Of a stretch of 13,616 nt of DNA, positions 6,931 to 12,854 are shown piece after piece. The DNA comes from Anaerolineae bacterium (GTDB taxonomy: Bacteria > Chloroflexota > Anaerolineae > Aggregatilineales > Aggregatilineaceae). The notes beneath the pieces were generated by a model that had not been told where the DNA came from, did not search any database, and saw only the letters and a list, made by a program, of their open reading frames with translations. Positions within the stretch are counted from its first letter, which is position 1. Every line of letters starts with the position of its first letter. The stretch lies in contig JAFGJA010000483.1 in NCBI GenBank assembly GCA_016929355.1, forward strand, positions 1 to 13,616. The letters run 5' to 3'. The position numbers and the translations under genes are program-made.

Positions 6931-6974
6931 AACAACGTTTTACAAACGCTCAATGCCACAAGTGAGGAATCTTT

Positions 6975-8693
6975 ATGCACCGTCGTTTACGTGCTTTCTT
7001 ATTGGTTGTTCTCCTGATCCTGAGCAGCGTACCCGTGAGCGGTATGATCCCGCCTGTCGCTGCGACCAATCCGGCCCAAGATTCATCCCCGGTGACGCTG
7101 CGGGTAGCGATGCCCGCGCCCGAACAGGTTGATCCCACGCAGCAATCGCGCTTCGAACCCGCCACGCGCGATCTCGTCGAAAATTTATTTGTGGGATTGA
7201 CCCGTTTTAATCCTGATACACAGCAGATCGAACCCATGCTGGCGAAAGAATGGACGATCAGCGACGATAGGTTAACCTGGACCTTCACGCTGCGCGACGA
7301 TATACAGTGGGTGCGTTACGATGCGGCAACGCAGCAAGTTGTTGCCGTGCGGCCCATCGCCGCCGGGGATTTTGTCTATGCGGTGCAGCGCGCGTGTGAT
7401 CCGACCCGCCCCTCGCCCGTTACCCCAAATCTGATGATCGTGCAGGGCTGCCACACGATTGCCCATGCATTCCCCGAAGTGATCACCGACTTGCTGATCG
7501 CTAAAGAAATTGGCGTGCGTGCGACTGGTCCCAATACGCTCGAAATCAATTTACAGTACCCGGCTTCCTATTTTCCGAGTCTGCTGAGTACGCCCGAATT
7601 TCGCCCCTTGCCGCGCGAAGCGGTCACGGCCGCGGATAATTGGACACAGGCACAAACGATTATCACGAGCGGGCCTTATGTGCTGCAAGATTGGCAAGCA
7701 TCTGGTATGACGCTGATCCGCAACCCGTTCTGGCCGGATGATTACGCGGGCAACGTGGCACAGGTTGACGTGGTGTTCAACAGTGACACCTTCACCGCCA
7801 CCACGCTAATCAGCACCAACAATGCCGATAGCGCACGCTTGCTCACGGCGGCAGATGTGGCTAGCGCACGCGCAACAACGCCCGATCTGCTGCACAGCGC
7901 GGAAGGATCAACCTTGACCATGATCGGGTTTTCGCCGGAGCGGGCGATGATCGAATTGACCGAAGTACGTCGCGCGTTTTCGTTTGCGATTGATCGGGCA
8001 GCGTTAGCCCAGCAATTTTTCCCCGGTACAGAGCAAGCCATCGCGCAAATCACACCTTCAACGGTGGTAGCCGCGCCGAACGTTGTTGCATCGCTATACA
8101 ATCCCGATCGGGCGCAGTCCTATTTCACAACGGCAGGTTTTGCCAACTGTGCAGATGTGCCGGAACCCATGATTTTGCTTGTGCCGGAAGAAGACCCGGT
8201 TTGGGTGGAAATGGGTAACGCGATCATTCAACAGTGGACCACGTTATTCGGCTGCAATCCGGCGCTGTTTGAGGTCAAGACGATTGCGCGCACAACGCTG
8301 ATCGATCTGGCCCATTCCACTTACGATCCCGAAAAGGTCACGCGGCCTCATCTGTGGCTCACGACCTGGACCGCCGATTATCCCGACGCGAACGGCTGGA
8401 TTTACGATGTGCTGCATTGCCAATACGGGTATATCCGCACCGGGCGCGCGTGTGAAGCGGGGGATACCTATCTGGATTCGGCTACGCTAGAAGCTGATGT
8501 CACGGCGCGGGCTGATCTCTATACGCAAGCGGAAGAACATTTCTTCGGCGCAAATGGTACGTTCCCGGTGATCCCGCTATTCATCTCAACGGCGGCGCGT
8601 TTGCAGCAGCCCTGGTTGAGCGGCGTCAGCGATGCGGGATCGGCGCGCTATGACCTGTGGACGCTTGATGTCGTGGCGCAGGCGGCGAACTGA
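6975..8693 (+). CDS. ABC transporter substrate-binding protein, family 5 (peptide/nickel type)
   Basis: The 572-residue protein begins with a signal peptide (basic MHRRLR, hydrophobic core to about residue 22, likely cut after PPVAA at residue 30). There is no lipobox cysteine, so it is not an evident lipoprotein. The mature part matches SBP_bac_5: an early DLVENLFVGLTRFNPDTQQI segment, then P-M-L-A-K-E-W-x-I-S-D-D-x-x-T-W-T-F-x-L-R-D-D-I-x-W, the R-P-I-A-A-G-D-F-V-Y-A-x-x-R motif, S-G-P-Y-V-L, and V-R-R-A-F-S-F-A-I-D-R-like sequence (EVRRAFSFAIDR). Family members capture oligopeptides, sugars or nickel for an ABC importer. No DppBCDF-like permease or ATPase genes are present on either side, so it is an orphan binding protein. 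GAGGAA lies about 5 bases before the ATG. Confidence 0.93.
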   Translation: MHRRLRAFLLVVLLILSSVPVSGMIPPVAATNPAQDSSPVTLRVAMPAPEQVDPTQQSRFEPATRDLVENLFVGLTRFNPDTQQIEPMLAKEWTISDDRLTWTFTLRDDIQWVRYDAATQQVVAVRPIAAGDFVYAVQRACDPTRPSPVTPNLMIVQGCHTIAHAFPEVITDLLIAKEIGVRATGPNTLEINLQYPASYFPSLLSTPEFRPLPREAVTAADNWTQAQTIITSGPYVLQDWQASGMTLIRNPFWPDDYAGNVAQVDVVFNSDTFTATTLISTNNADSARLLTAADVASARATTPDLLHSAEGSTLTMIGFSPERAMIELTEVRRAFSFAIDRAALAQQFFPGTEQAIAQITPSTVVAAPNVVASLYNPDRAQSYFTTAGFANCADVPEPMILLVPEEDPVWVEMGNAIIQQWTTLFGCNPALFEVKTIARTTLIDLAHSTYDPEKVTRPHLWLTTWTADYPDANGWIYDVLHCQYGYIRTGRACEAGDTYLDSATLEADVTARADLYTQAEEHFFGANGTFPVIPLFISTAARLQQPWLSGVSDAGSARYDLWTLDVVAQAAN

Positions 8694-8714
8694 TGTAACT
8701 ATAAATTGCGCATG

Positions 8715-8750
8715 GTAGGGGCATGGCTTGCTGTGCCCCTCTACCCCTAC
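8715..8750. terminator. GC-rich hairpin between convergent genes, possible bidirectional terminator or small dispersed repeat
   Basis: GTAGGGGCA (8715-8723) can pair with TGCCCC-TC-TAC (8734-8744, small bulge), and GTAGGGG can alternatively pair with the outer CCCCTAC (8744-8750). TTTAACG follows on the plus strand. It lies between the stops of the solute-binding protein (plus) and the TPT-linker protein (minus). The GTAGGGGC...GCCCCTAC form resembles intergenic palindromic repeats that I recall from Chloroflexota and cyanobacterial genomes; only one copy is seen here. Confidence 0.5.
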
Positions 8751-8757
8751 TTTAACG

Positions 8758-9723
8758 CTAATTCAAACGCTGCTCGAAATTCACCCAGTACGACATGAGG
8801 ATGACTTCGCCATCGTCGGTGGTGTCACAGACTACCGCATCCACCACCGGCGGATCGGATACCAGATTGGGAATGAGGATGGTATACGATACACCGGAAG
8901 TCATCGCAAAATCGGCGTAACCTGCTTCGCGTTCCGGTTTCAAGCCCGTGTAGAATGTATCGGATAGGTTGCCGCGCCACACAGCCTGTACTTTTACCCC
9001 CGCAACTCCCTGCCCGCGCGTATCATAAACGCGCACTTCAACCACCCCCGAGGCATCGGGATTACAGAACGATTGCAACCGGCTCAACGTGTACCCTCCA
9101 GCGCGCGGCGTAGCGGTGGCCTGCGTACTCTGGATTGGCGTATTGGTCGGGATCGGCGGCGTTGGTGTTTTGGTTGATGGCGGCGTCAGGGATGGCGTGG
9201 GCGTGTTCGCCGGGGTCTGCGTCGGGATAACAATCAGGGGCGCAGGCGGAGTCCCCCAATCATCGGCGCAGTTACGCGCCCCTTGCGGATAATACAGGTC
9301 CACCATTGCTCGCAGAACGCGAATATCGGCGTTTGTGACCATTTTGCCGGTGTTCTCTCGATTGCACGCCATGTCTGCGACCATCTGCCAGACGTTTTGA
9401 TCGGGACGGAGCGCACGCAGCCGGTCAAAGGCCAGATTCAGATCGCGGTTGTGAGCATAACTCAACGCGACGGCAACCACGTAATCCTCGCGGCCTTCTG
9501 CGCCCAATTGGTGCGGAGCCACCTGGGGATCAATGACCGGATCAATTTCCCAGGTGTAGATCAGCCCGGCGGCGATGCCAATGCCAATGCCCAGAATCAG
9601 CGCGAACCATGAAATGCCGCTCCCACTGCGCCGGATATGCCGGTCTTGACGCTGCCGTTCAGGACGTTGGCGCTCAGGGCGTAAATGTTCGGTTCGGTGG
9701 TGTTCGCTGCGTTCAGTACTCAT
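8758..9723 (-). CDS. Membrane-anchored protein with helical module, Thr/Pro linker and C-terminal beta domain
   Basis: Order in the 321 residues: a highly charged, His/Arg-rich cytoplasmic tail (1-35) with the repeat RPERQ twice; one membrane segment (38-57, ISWFALILGIGIG); an extracytoplasmic helical module (about 75-150); a low-complexity linker rich in TPTP-type steps (159-208, bases about 9100-9249); and a C-terminal beta domain (210-321) with an Ig/carboxypeptidase-regulatory-like pattern (VEVRVYDTRGQGVAGVKVQA). Cysteines 120, 152, 220 and 299 are all outside the membrane and could form disulphides. The helical module is paralogous to that of the next gene upstream. ATG at 9723 has only a weak AGTGAG ribosome site. 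The start is 9 bases after the stop of the upstream gene, so they form an operon. Function unknown; the shape suits a surface-displayed binding protein. Confidence 0.8.
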   Translation of the reverse strand: MSTERSEHHRTEHLRPERQRPERQRQDRHIRRSGSGISWFALILGIGIGIAAGLIYTWEIDPVIDPQVAPHQLGAEGREDYVVAVALSYAHNRDLNLAFDRLRALRPDQNVWQMVADMACNRENTGKMVTNADIRVLRAMVDLYYPQGARNCADDWGTPPAPLIVIPTQTPANTPTPSLTPPSTKTPTPPIPTNTPIQSTQATATPRAGGYTLSRLQSFCNPDASGVVEVRVYDTRGQGVAGVKVQAVWRGNLSDTFYTGLKPEREAGYADFAMTSGVSYTILIPNLVSDPPVVDAVVCDTTDDGEVILMSYWVNFEQRLN

Positions 9724-9732
9724 AATGGCTCA

Positions 9733-10122
9733 CTAATTGCCGAAAGCGAGAGTCGAGACGGGGGTGGACCGGTAAATTTCCATTGCGGGAGTCAGGCGGC
9801 CAATCGCCTCGGCTAGCGCGACCATTGGCGTAATCGCCGGGATGTTGCTCTGGCTGATAAACCGTTCAGTAAGCTGTTGGATAAAGGCGAAAATATCCGC
9901 TTTGTTGAGCGGTTGTAAGCGGGCCAGCGCACCATTCACATCCCGATCATACAAATAGCCCTCGGCAATCATGATCGTATATTCTTCTTGATACGCTGAA
10001 TCAAGGTCTTGTAAGGGGCTGTTGGTGTTTTCGGCAGGCCAAAGGCCCCACCCGATCACCACCGCCACCGTGCCGCCGATCAAAATCCCGATCAAAAGTG
10101 AACCCACGTAGCGTTTTGCCAT
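9733..10122 (-). CDS. Small membrane-anchored protein, paralogue of the downstream module
   Basis: The 129-residue protein has an N-terminal membrane segment (about 5-24, VGSLLIGILIGGTVAVVIGW) with the short basic MAKR inside, and about 100 residues outside. Residues 45-72 align without gaps to residues 77-104 of the following gene product, with 11 of 28 identical, centred on E-Y-x4-A-x2-Y-x3-R-D-x-N-x-A-x3-R-L-x2-L. The aromatic-rich end of the membrane segment (WGLWP) also matches that protein's TWEIDP. It is therefore a minimal version of the same helical module, without linker or beta domain. The shared pattern looks TPR-like (small residues at helix contacts), but no full TPR was identified. 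No strong ribosome site is visible before the ATG. It is the first gene of the pair and follows an extended -10 promoter. Confidence 0.75.
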   Translation of the reverse strand: MAKRYVGSLLIGILIGGTVAVVIGWGLWPAENTNSPLQDLDSAYQEEYTIMIAEGYLYDRDVNGALARLQPLNKADIFAFIQQLTERFISQSNIPAITPMVALAEAIGRLTPAMEIYRSTPVSTLAFGN

Positions 10123-10145
10123 AGTTTATTCTGAACCTGACCTGC

Positions 10146-10161
10146 ACGACTTGTTCGTCGT
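10146..10161 (-). other. Hairpin in the leader of the paralogue operon
   Basis: ACGAC/GTCGT (10146-10150 and 10157-10161) forms a 5-bp stem with a 6-base loop between the candidate promoter and the start codon at 10122. It could influence translation of a gene that lacks a clear Shine-Dalgarno, but no riboswitch family was recognised. Confidence 0.25.
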
Positions 10162-10183
10162 CTGTTATAATGCGCACCTGGGT

Positions 10184-10192
10184 ATTATAGCA
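10184..10192 (-). promoter_or_regulatory. Extended -10 promoter of the paralogue operon
   Basis: On the minus strand the sequence reads TGCTATAAT: a perfect -10 hexamer with the TG of an extended -10 element. No -35 match exists at normal spacing, which is usual for extended -10 promoters. Transcription would start near 10177, giving a leader of about 55 bases. It sits just after the tRNA terminator, as expected for a new transcription unit. Confidence 0.5.
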
Positions 10193-10195
10193 CGC

Positions 10196-10233
10196 AAACA
10201 AAAAGAGCCGGACACATAAAATTGTCCCGGCTC
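10196..10233 (-). terminator. Intrinsic terminator of tRNA-Leu
   Basis: GAGCCGGACA (10205-10214) pairs with TGTCCCGGCTC (10223-10233) with one bulged base and an 8-base loop. Read on the minus strand the stem is followed by TTTTTGTTT. It starts about 21 bases past the tRNA 3' end. Confidence 0.85.
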
Positions 10234-10252
10234 CCGTTCTGAGCTATAAACT

Positions 10253-10335
<83 letters not shown>

Positions 10336-10348
10336 TGAGATGGTAGCA

Positions 10349-10377
10349 AGTATATGCTGTTTTGAGCGTTCCGTCAA
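10349..10377 (-). promoter_or_regulatory. Sigma-70-type promoter of tRNA-Leu
   Basis: On the minus strand TTGACG (5 of 6) and TATACT (5 of 6) are separated by exactly 17 bases. Transcription would start about 7 bases before the tRNA 5' end. Its -35 lies about 30 bases before the divergent sigma-factor start codon, so polymerases on the two promoters may interfere. Confidence 0.75.
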
Positions 10378-10397
10378 TGGTGTTTTCGGTATAGCCC

Positions 10398-10403
10398 TAC
10401 AAT
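10398..10403 (+). promoter_or_regulatory. Candidate -10 box for a leaderless ECF sigma mRNA
   Basis: TACAAT (5 of 6) ends only 4 bases before the ATG at 10408, so transcription would start at or next to the start codon. This fits the lack of any Shine-Dalgarno before that ATG. No good -35 is seen, as expected if a different sigma factor (possibly the gene's own product) uses the site. Confidence 0.25.
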
Positions 10404-10407
10404 ATTT

Positions 10408-11001
10408 ATGGACGAAAACGACCTGATTCAAGCCGCTAAATGCGGCGATGTTGAATCCTTTAACCAGTTGGTGCTGCTGTACCAGGACACCGCTTATACG
10501 GTTGCCTATCGTATTATGGGCGAAACGGAAGCGGCGGCGGACGCCACCCAGGAAGCGTTTATTTCAGCTTTTCGCAAACTCCACCAGTTTCGCGGCGATA
10601 ATTTTAAAGCATGGGTCATGCGGATTGTCACCAATGTGTGTTATGACGAACTGCGCCGCCGCAAACGCCGCCCCACCGATTCCATTGAGGAGATGCACGA
10701 GGTCCAATCCTCGGCGGATGGCAATTTACACAGCCAGCAGGAAAACCCCGAAACCTACGTCCAGCGCAGCGAACTCAGCGCCGCAATTCAGGACTGCATC
10801 AACGATCTGCCGGACGATCAGCGCGTGATCGCGGTGTTGGCCGATGTGCAGGAGTATCCCTATCAGGAAATCGCGGAGATTACAGGGCTGGCCTTAGGTA
10901 CGGTCAAGTCACGGTTGAGCCGCGCGCGGGGCAAGTTGCGCGAGTGTTTGCGGGGCGTCAGGGAACTTTTGCCCGCCGAATACCGTCTTGTAGATAAGTA
11001 A
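10408..11001 (+). CDS. ECF-type RNA polymerase sigma factor (sigma-70 family)
   Basis: The 197-residue protein has sigma region 2 at about 18-88: F-N-Q-L-V-L-L-Y-Q-D, then the core-binding A-A-D-A-T-Q-E-A-F-I-S-A-F-R-K-L and the -10-recognising F-K-A-W-V-M-R-I-V-T-N-V-C-Y-D-E-L-R-R-R. An acidic linker (about 90-125) leads to region 4 (about 127-183) with L-P-D-D-Q-R-V-I-x-x-L-A-D-V-Q-E-Y-P-Y-Q-E-I-A-E-I-T-G-L and helix-turn-helix T-V-K-S-R-L-S-R-A-R. Region 3 is absent, as in ECF (RpoE/SigW-like) factors. It directs RNA polymerase to stress-specific promoters and is normally held inactive by the anti-sigma protein encoded next, 45 bases downstream. ATG at 10408 is chosen because it opens the conserved N-terminus. 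Confidence 0.95.
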   Translation: MDENDLIQAAKCGDVESFNQLVLLYQDTAYTVAYRIMGETEAAADATQEAFISAFRKLHQFRGDNFKAWVMRIVTNVCYDELRRRKRRPTDSIEEMHEVQSSADGNLHSQQENPETYVQRSELSAAIQDCINDLPDDQRVIAVLADVQEYPYQEIAEITGLALGTVKSRLSRARGKLRECLRGVRELLPAEYRLVDK

Positions 11002-11046
11002 AGTCAGTCAATCGTCAGGTAAAACTAGGGATATTGCAAGAGAGCT

Positions 11047-12342
11047 ATGGTCGCACCACACACCACCCCATCGGATCACGATCTGGAACTCCTATCTGCT
11101 TATCTGGATGGTGAGTTAGCGCATCGTGAGCGCATATCCCTGGAACAACGCCTGGATCGTGAAACCGAACTGCGCGCCGCGCTGGATGATTTGCGCGAGA
11201 CAGTCATGATAGTCCGCGATCTGCCACCGCTCAAAGCGCCGCGCAATTTCACGCTTGATCCAGTGCTGTACCGCCGCCCGATCCCCTGGTGGCAGCAGCT
11301 ATTCACACTCGGTAATGTGCTGCAATTCTCTGGCGCAGTGGGTACGATGGCGGCGCTTCTGCTGATCGTGAGCGCCTTTATGCTTGGTAGTAATTCGGCC
11401 AACGATGGAACCAGCGCGCCGGAAGCAGCCTTTGAGCAAGTGGCAGAACCGGGCGAGATTGCGATGTTTGCTTCGCCAACCCGCGCATTTGAAGCGACAG
11501 CAACCTTGTATGCCATGAATCAGGCAACGGCGATTGCCAATTCAAACACCGATGCGGCAGCCTTTGATGCAACGCTGGAAACGCAAAGCGAGATATACGC
11601 CACCAAAGAAATTTCTGGCACAATGACCGCCGAAAGCCTCCTCTTTGCGGTAACTGCAACACCTTGGCCTACACAGACAATGCCCCCACGCTTAACAGCG
11701 ACAATGTTGTCAACCGAGGTCATGCCGATGGGCGCTGTTGAATCACAGGCGGATACGGTGGGTGGGCAAGCGTTCGAGGAATCCACGTCTGAGGGGGCTG
11801 TCAGTTTTGCGGCGGGAGAAGATACCGCCGATGATGCAGCTTTGCCTACCCCTCAACCATTGATTGTTATGCCGAGTCCAATGCCCGAAAGTCCGACAAT
11901 GTTGCAGGCCCAACCATCGGCCAGTGATACCGAAGATGACGATACAGGCGAACAGTGGGTTGGAACGCCGGAAGCGGCGCTGGATATGGCGGACTCTGAT
12001 GTCGCCGCCGGTGATGAGAACGCAACCGCTATGCGGGAGGCCCAATCTACTCCCTCCCCCGCACTTAAAGAGGCAACAGCAAGCCAGACGCCCACTGCGA
12101 TGCCAGTGGCAAGTGGCATTGGCGACGAAACAAATAGCGTGGGGGCAGCTCCGCCAGCCGATATGACAGATGGACAGCAAGATGCCGAAGCGCCTACCCC
12201 GATTGAGCCAATGATGGCTGTGCGCAATGCGAATAAGGATGATTCGCGCGATTACACTGTATTAGCCTTCATTGGCGTGATGCTGCTGGCGGTGTCGCTG
12301 GTGGCATTCATGGTCGGACGACGGAGATCGCGCCGCGCATGA
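11047..12342 (+). CDS. Two-pass anti-sigma-factor-like membrane protein with long low-complexity ectodomain
   Basis: The first ~60 of 431 residues look like an anti-sigma domain (HDLELLSAYLDGELAHRERI, then helical L-x-x-R-L-x-x-x-x-x-L-R-A-A-L). It lacks the H-x3-C-x2-C zinc ligands, so it is a zinc-free form. A membrane segment follows at about 91-113. Residues ~114-400 are outside, low in complexity and rich in Ala, Thr, Pro, Met and acids (for example TATPWPTQTMPP), and a second membrane segment lies at about 404-423 with a basic C-terminal RRRSRR inside. Single-pass anti-sigmas are usual; a second pass and a ~290-residue disordered loop are not. It is expected to sequester the upstream sigma factor at the membrane and release it on an envelope signal. 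GAGAG lies before the ATG. The stop overlaps the NUDIX start. Confidence 0.82.
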   Translation: MVAPHTTPSDHDLELLSAYLDGELAHRERISLEQRLDRETELRAALDDLRETVMIVRDLPPLKAPRNFTLDPVLYRRPIPWWQQLFTLGNVLQFSGAVGTMAALLLIVSAFMLGSNSANDGTSAPEAAFEQVAEPGEIAMFASPTRAFEATATLYAMNQATAIANSNTDAAAFDATLETQSEIYATKEISGTMTAESLLFAVTATPWPTQTMPPRLTATMLSTEVMPMGAVESQADTVGGQAFEESTSEGAVSFAAGEDTADDAALPTPQPLIVMPSPMPESPTMLQAQPSASDTEDDDTGEQWVGTPEAALDMADSDVAAGDENATAMREAQSTPSPALKEATASQTPTAMPVASGIGDETNSVGAAPPADMTDGQQDAEAPTPIEPMMAVRNANKDDSRDYTVLAFIGVMLLAVSLVAFMVGRRRSRRA

Positions 12343-12854
12343 GGTTTCCGGTCAACTTCTGTCAGGTTTGCGGCCACGCGATGGCCGAACAAATGGCACA
12401 TGGCAAACTGCGCCCAGTGTGTCCGGCGTGCGGCTTTATCCACTTTGCCGATCCGAAAGTTGCAGTAGTGGTTTTTATCGAGCAGCACAACCGGGTGCTG
12501 TTGGTTCGCCGCACCATGAATCCTGAACAGGGGAAATGGGCGTTACCGGCGGGCTTTGTGGATGCGGGCGAAAACCCACAAGACGCTGCCCAACGCGAAG
12601 TCCGTGAGGAAACGGGTTTAGAGGTGGCGATCACGCGCCTGGTGAATGTTAAGGGCGGGCCGGACAGCACTAAACCGGCTAGCGGCGCTTCGATTGTCAT
12701 CATTTATGAGGCGCAGGTGCTGAACGGCGCGGCGCGCGCCCTGGATGACGCTGACGCCGTGTTATGGTACGCGGCCACTGATCCCCTACCGGATATTGCT
12801 TTTGCGAGTACGCGCTCGATGCTCAACGCCTGGATCGCGCACCAGCAAAACTAA
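12339..12854 (+). CDS. NUDIX hydrolase with N-terminal zinc ribbon
   Basis: Residues 8-31 are a zinc ribbon with Cys8-x2-Cys11 and Cys28-x2-Cys31 (CQVCG, CPACG). The NUDIX box is complete: Gly72-x5-Glu78-x7-Arg86-Glu87-x2-Glu90-Glu91-x-Gly93 (GFVDAGE then REVREETGLEV), which binds divalent metal and cleaves nucleoside-diphosphate-linked substrates. The ribbon plus NUDIX resembles NudC-like NADH pyrophosphatases, but at 171 residues it lacks the long N-terminal domain and I do not see the NudC SQPWPFPxS motif, so substrate is undetermined. Its ATG overlaps the anti-sigma stop by ATGA, so it is translationally coupled to the sigma cluster. Its stop overlaps the convergent SDR stop. Confidence 0.93.
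   Translation: MRFPVNFCQVCGHAMAEQMAHGKLRPVCPACGFIHFADPKVAVVVFIEQHNRVLLVRRTMNPEQGKWALPAGFVDAGENPQDAAQREVREETGLEVAITRLVNVKGGPDSTKPASGASIVIIYEAQVLNGAARALDDADAVLWYAATDPLPDIAFASTRSMLNAWIAHQQN

Noticed and set aside
9100..9249. Periodic ACNCCN-type repeats, considered as a CRISPR or tandem DNA repeat
   Set aside because: They are degenerate codons for a Thr/Pro-rich protein linker; no fixed repeat unit or spacer structure.
10166..10171. Perfect TATAAT on the plus strand
   Set aside because: No -35 at any normal spacing and transcription would run into the antisense of the tRNA terminator; it is probably chance in an AT-rich leader.
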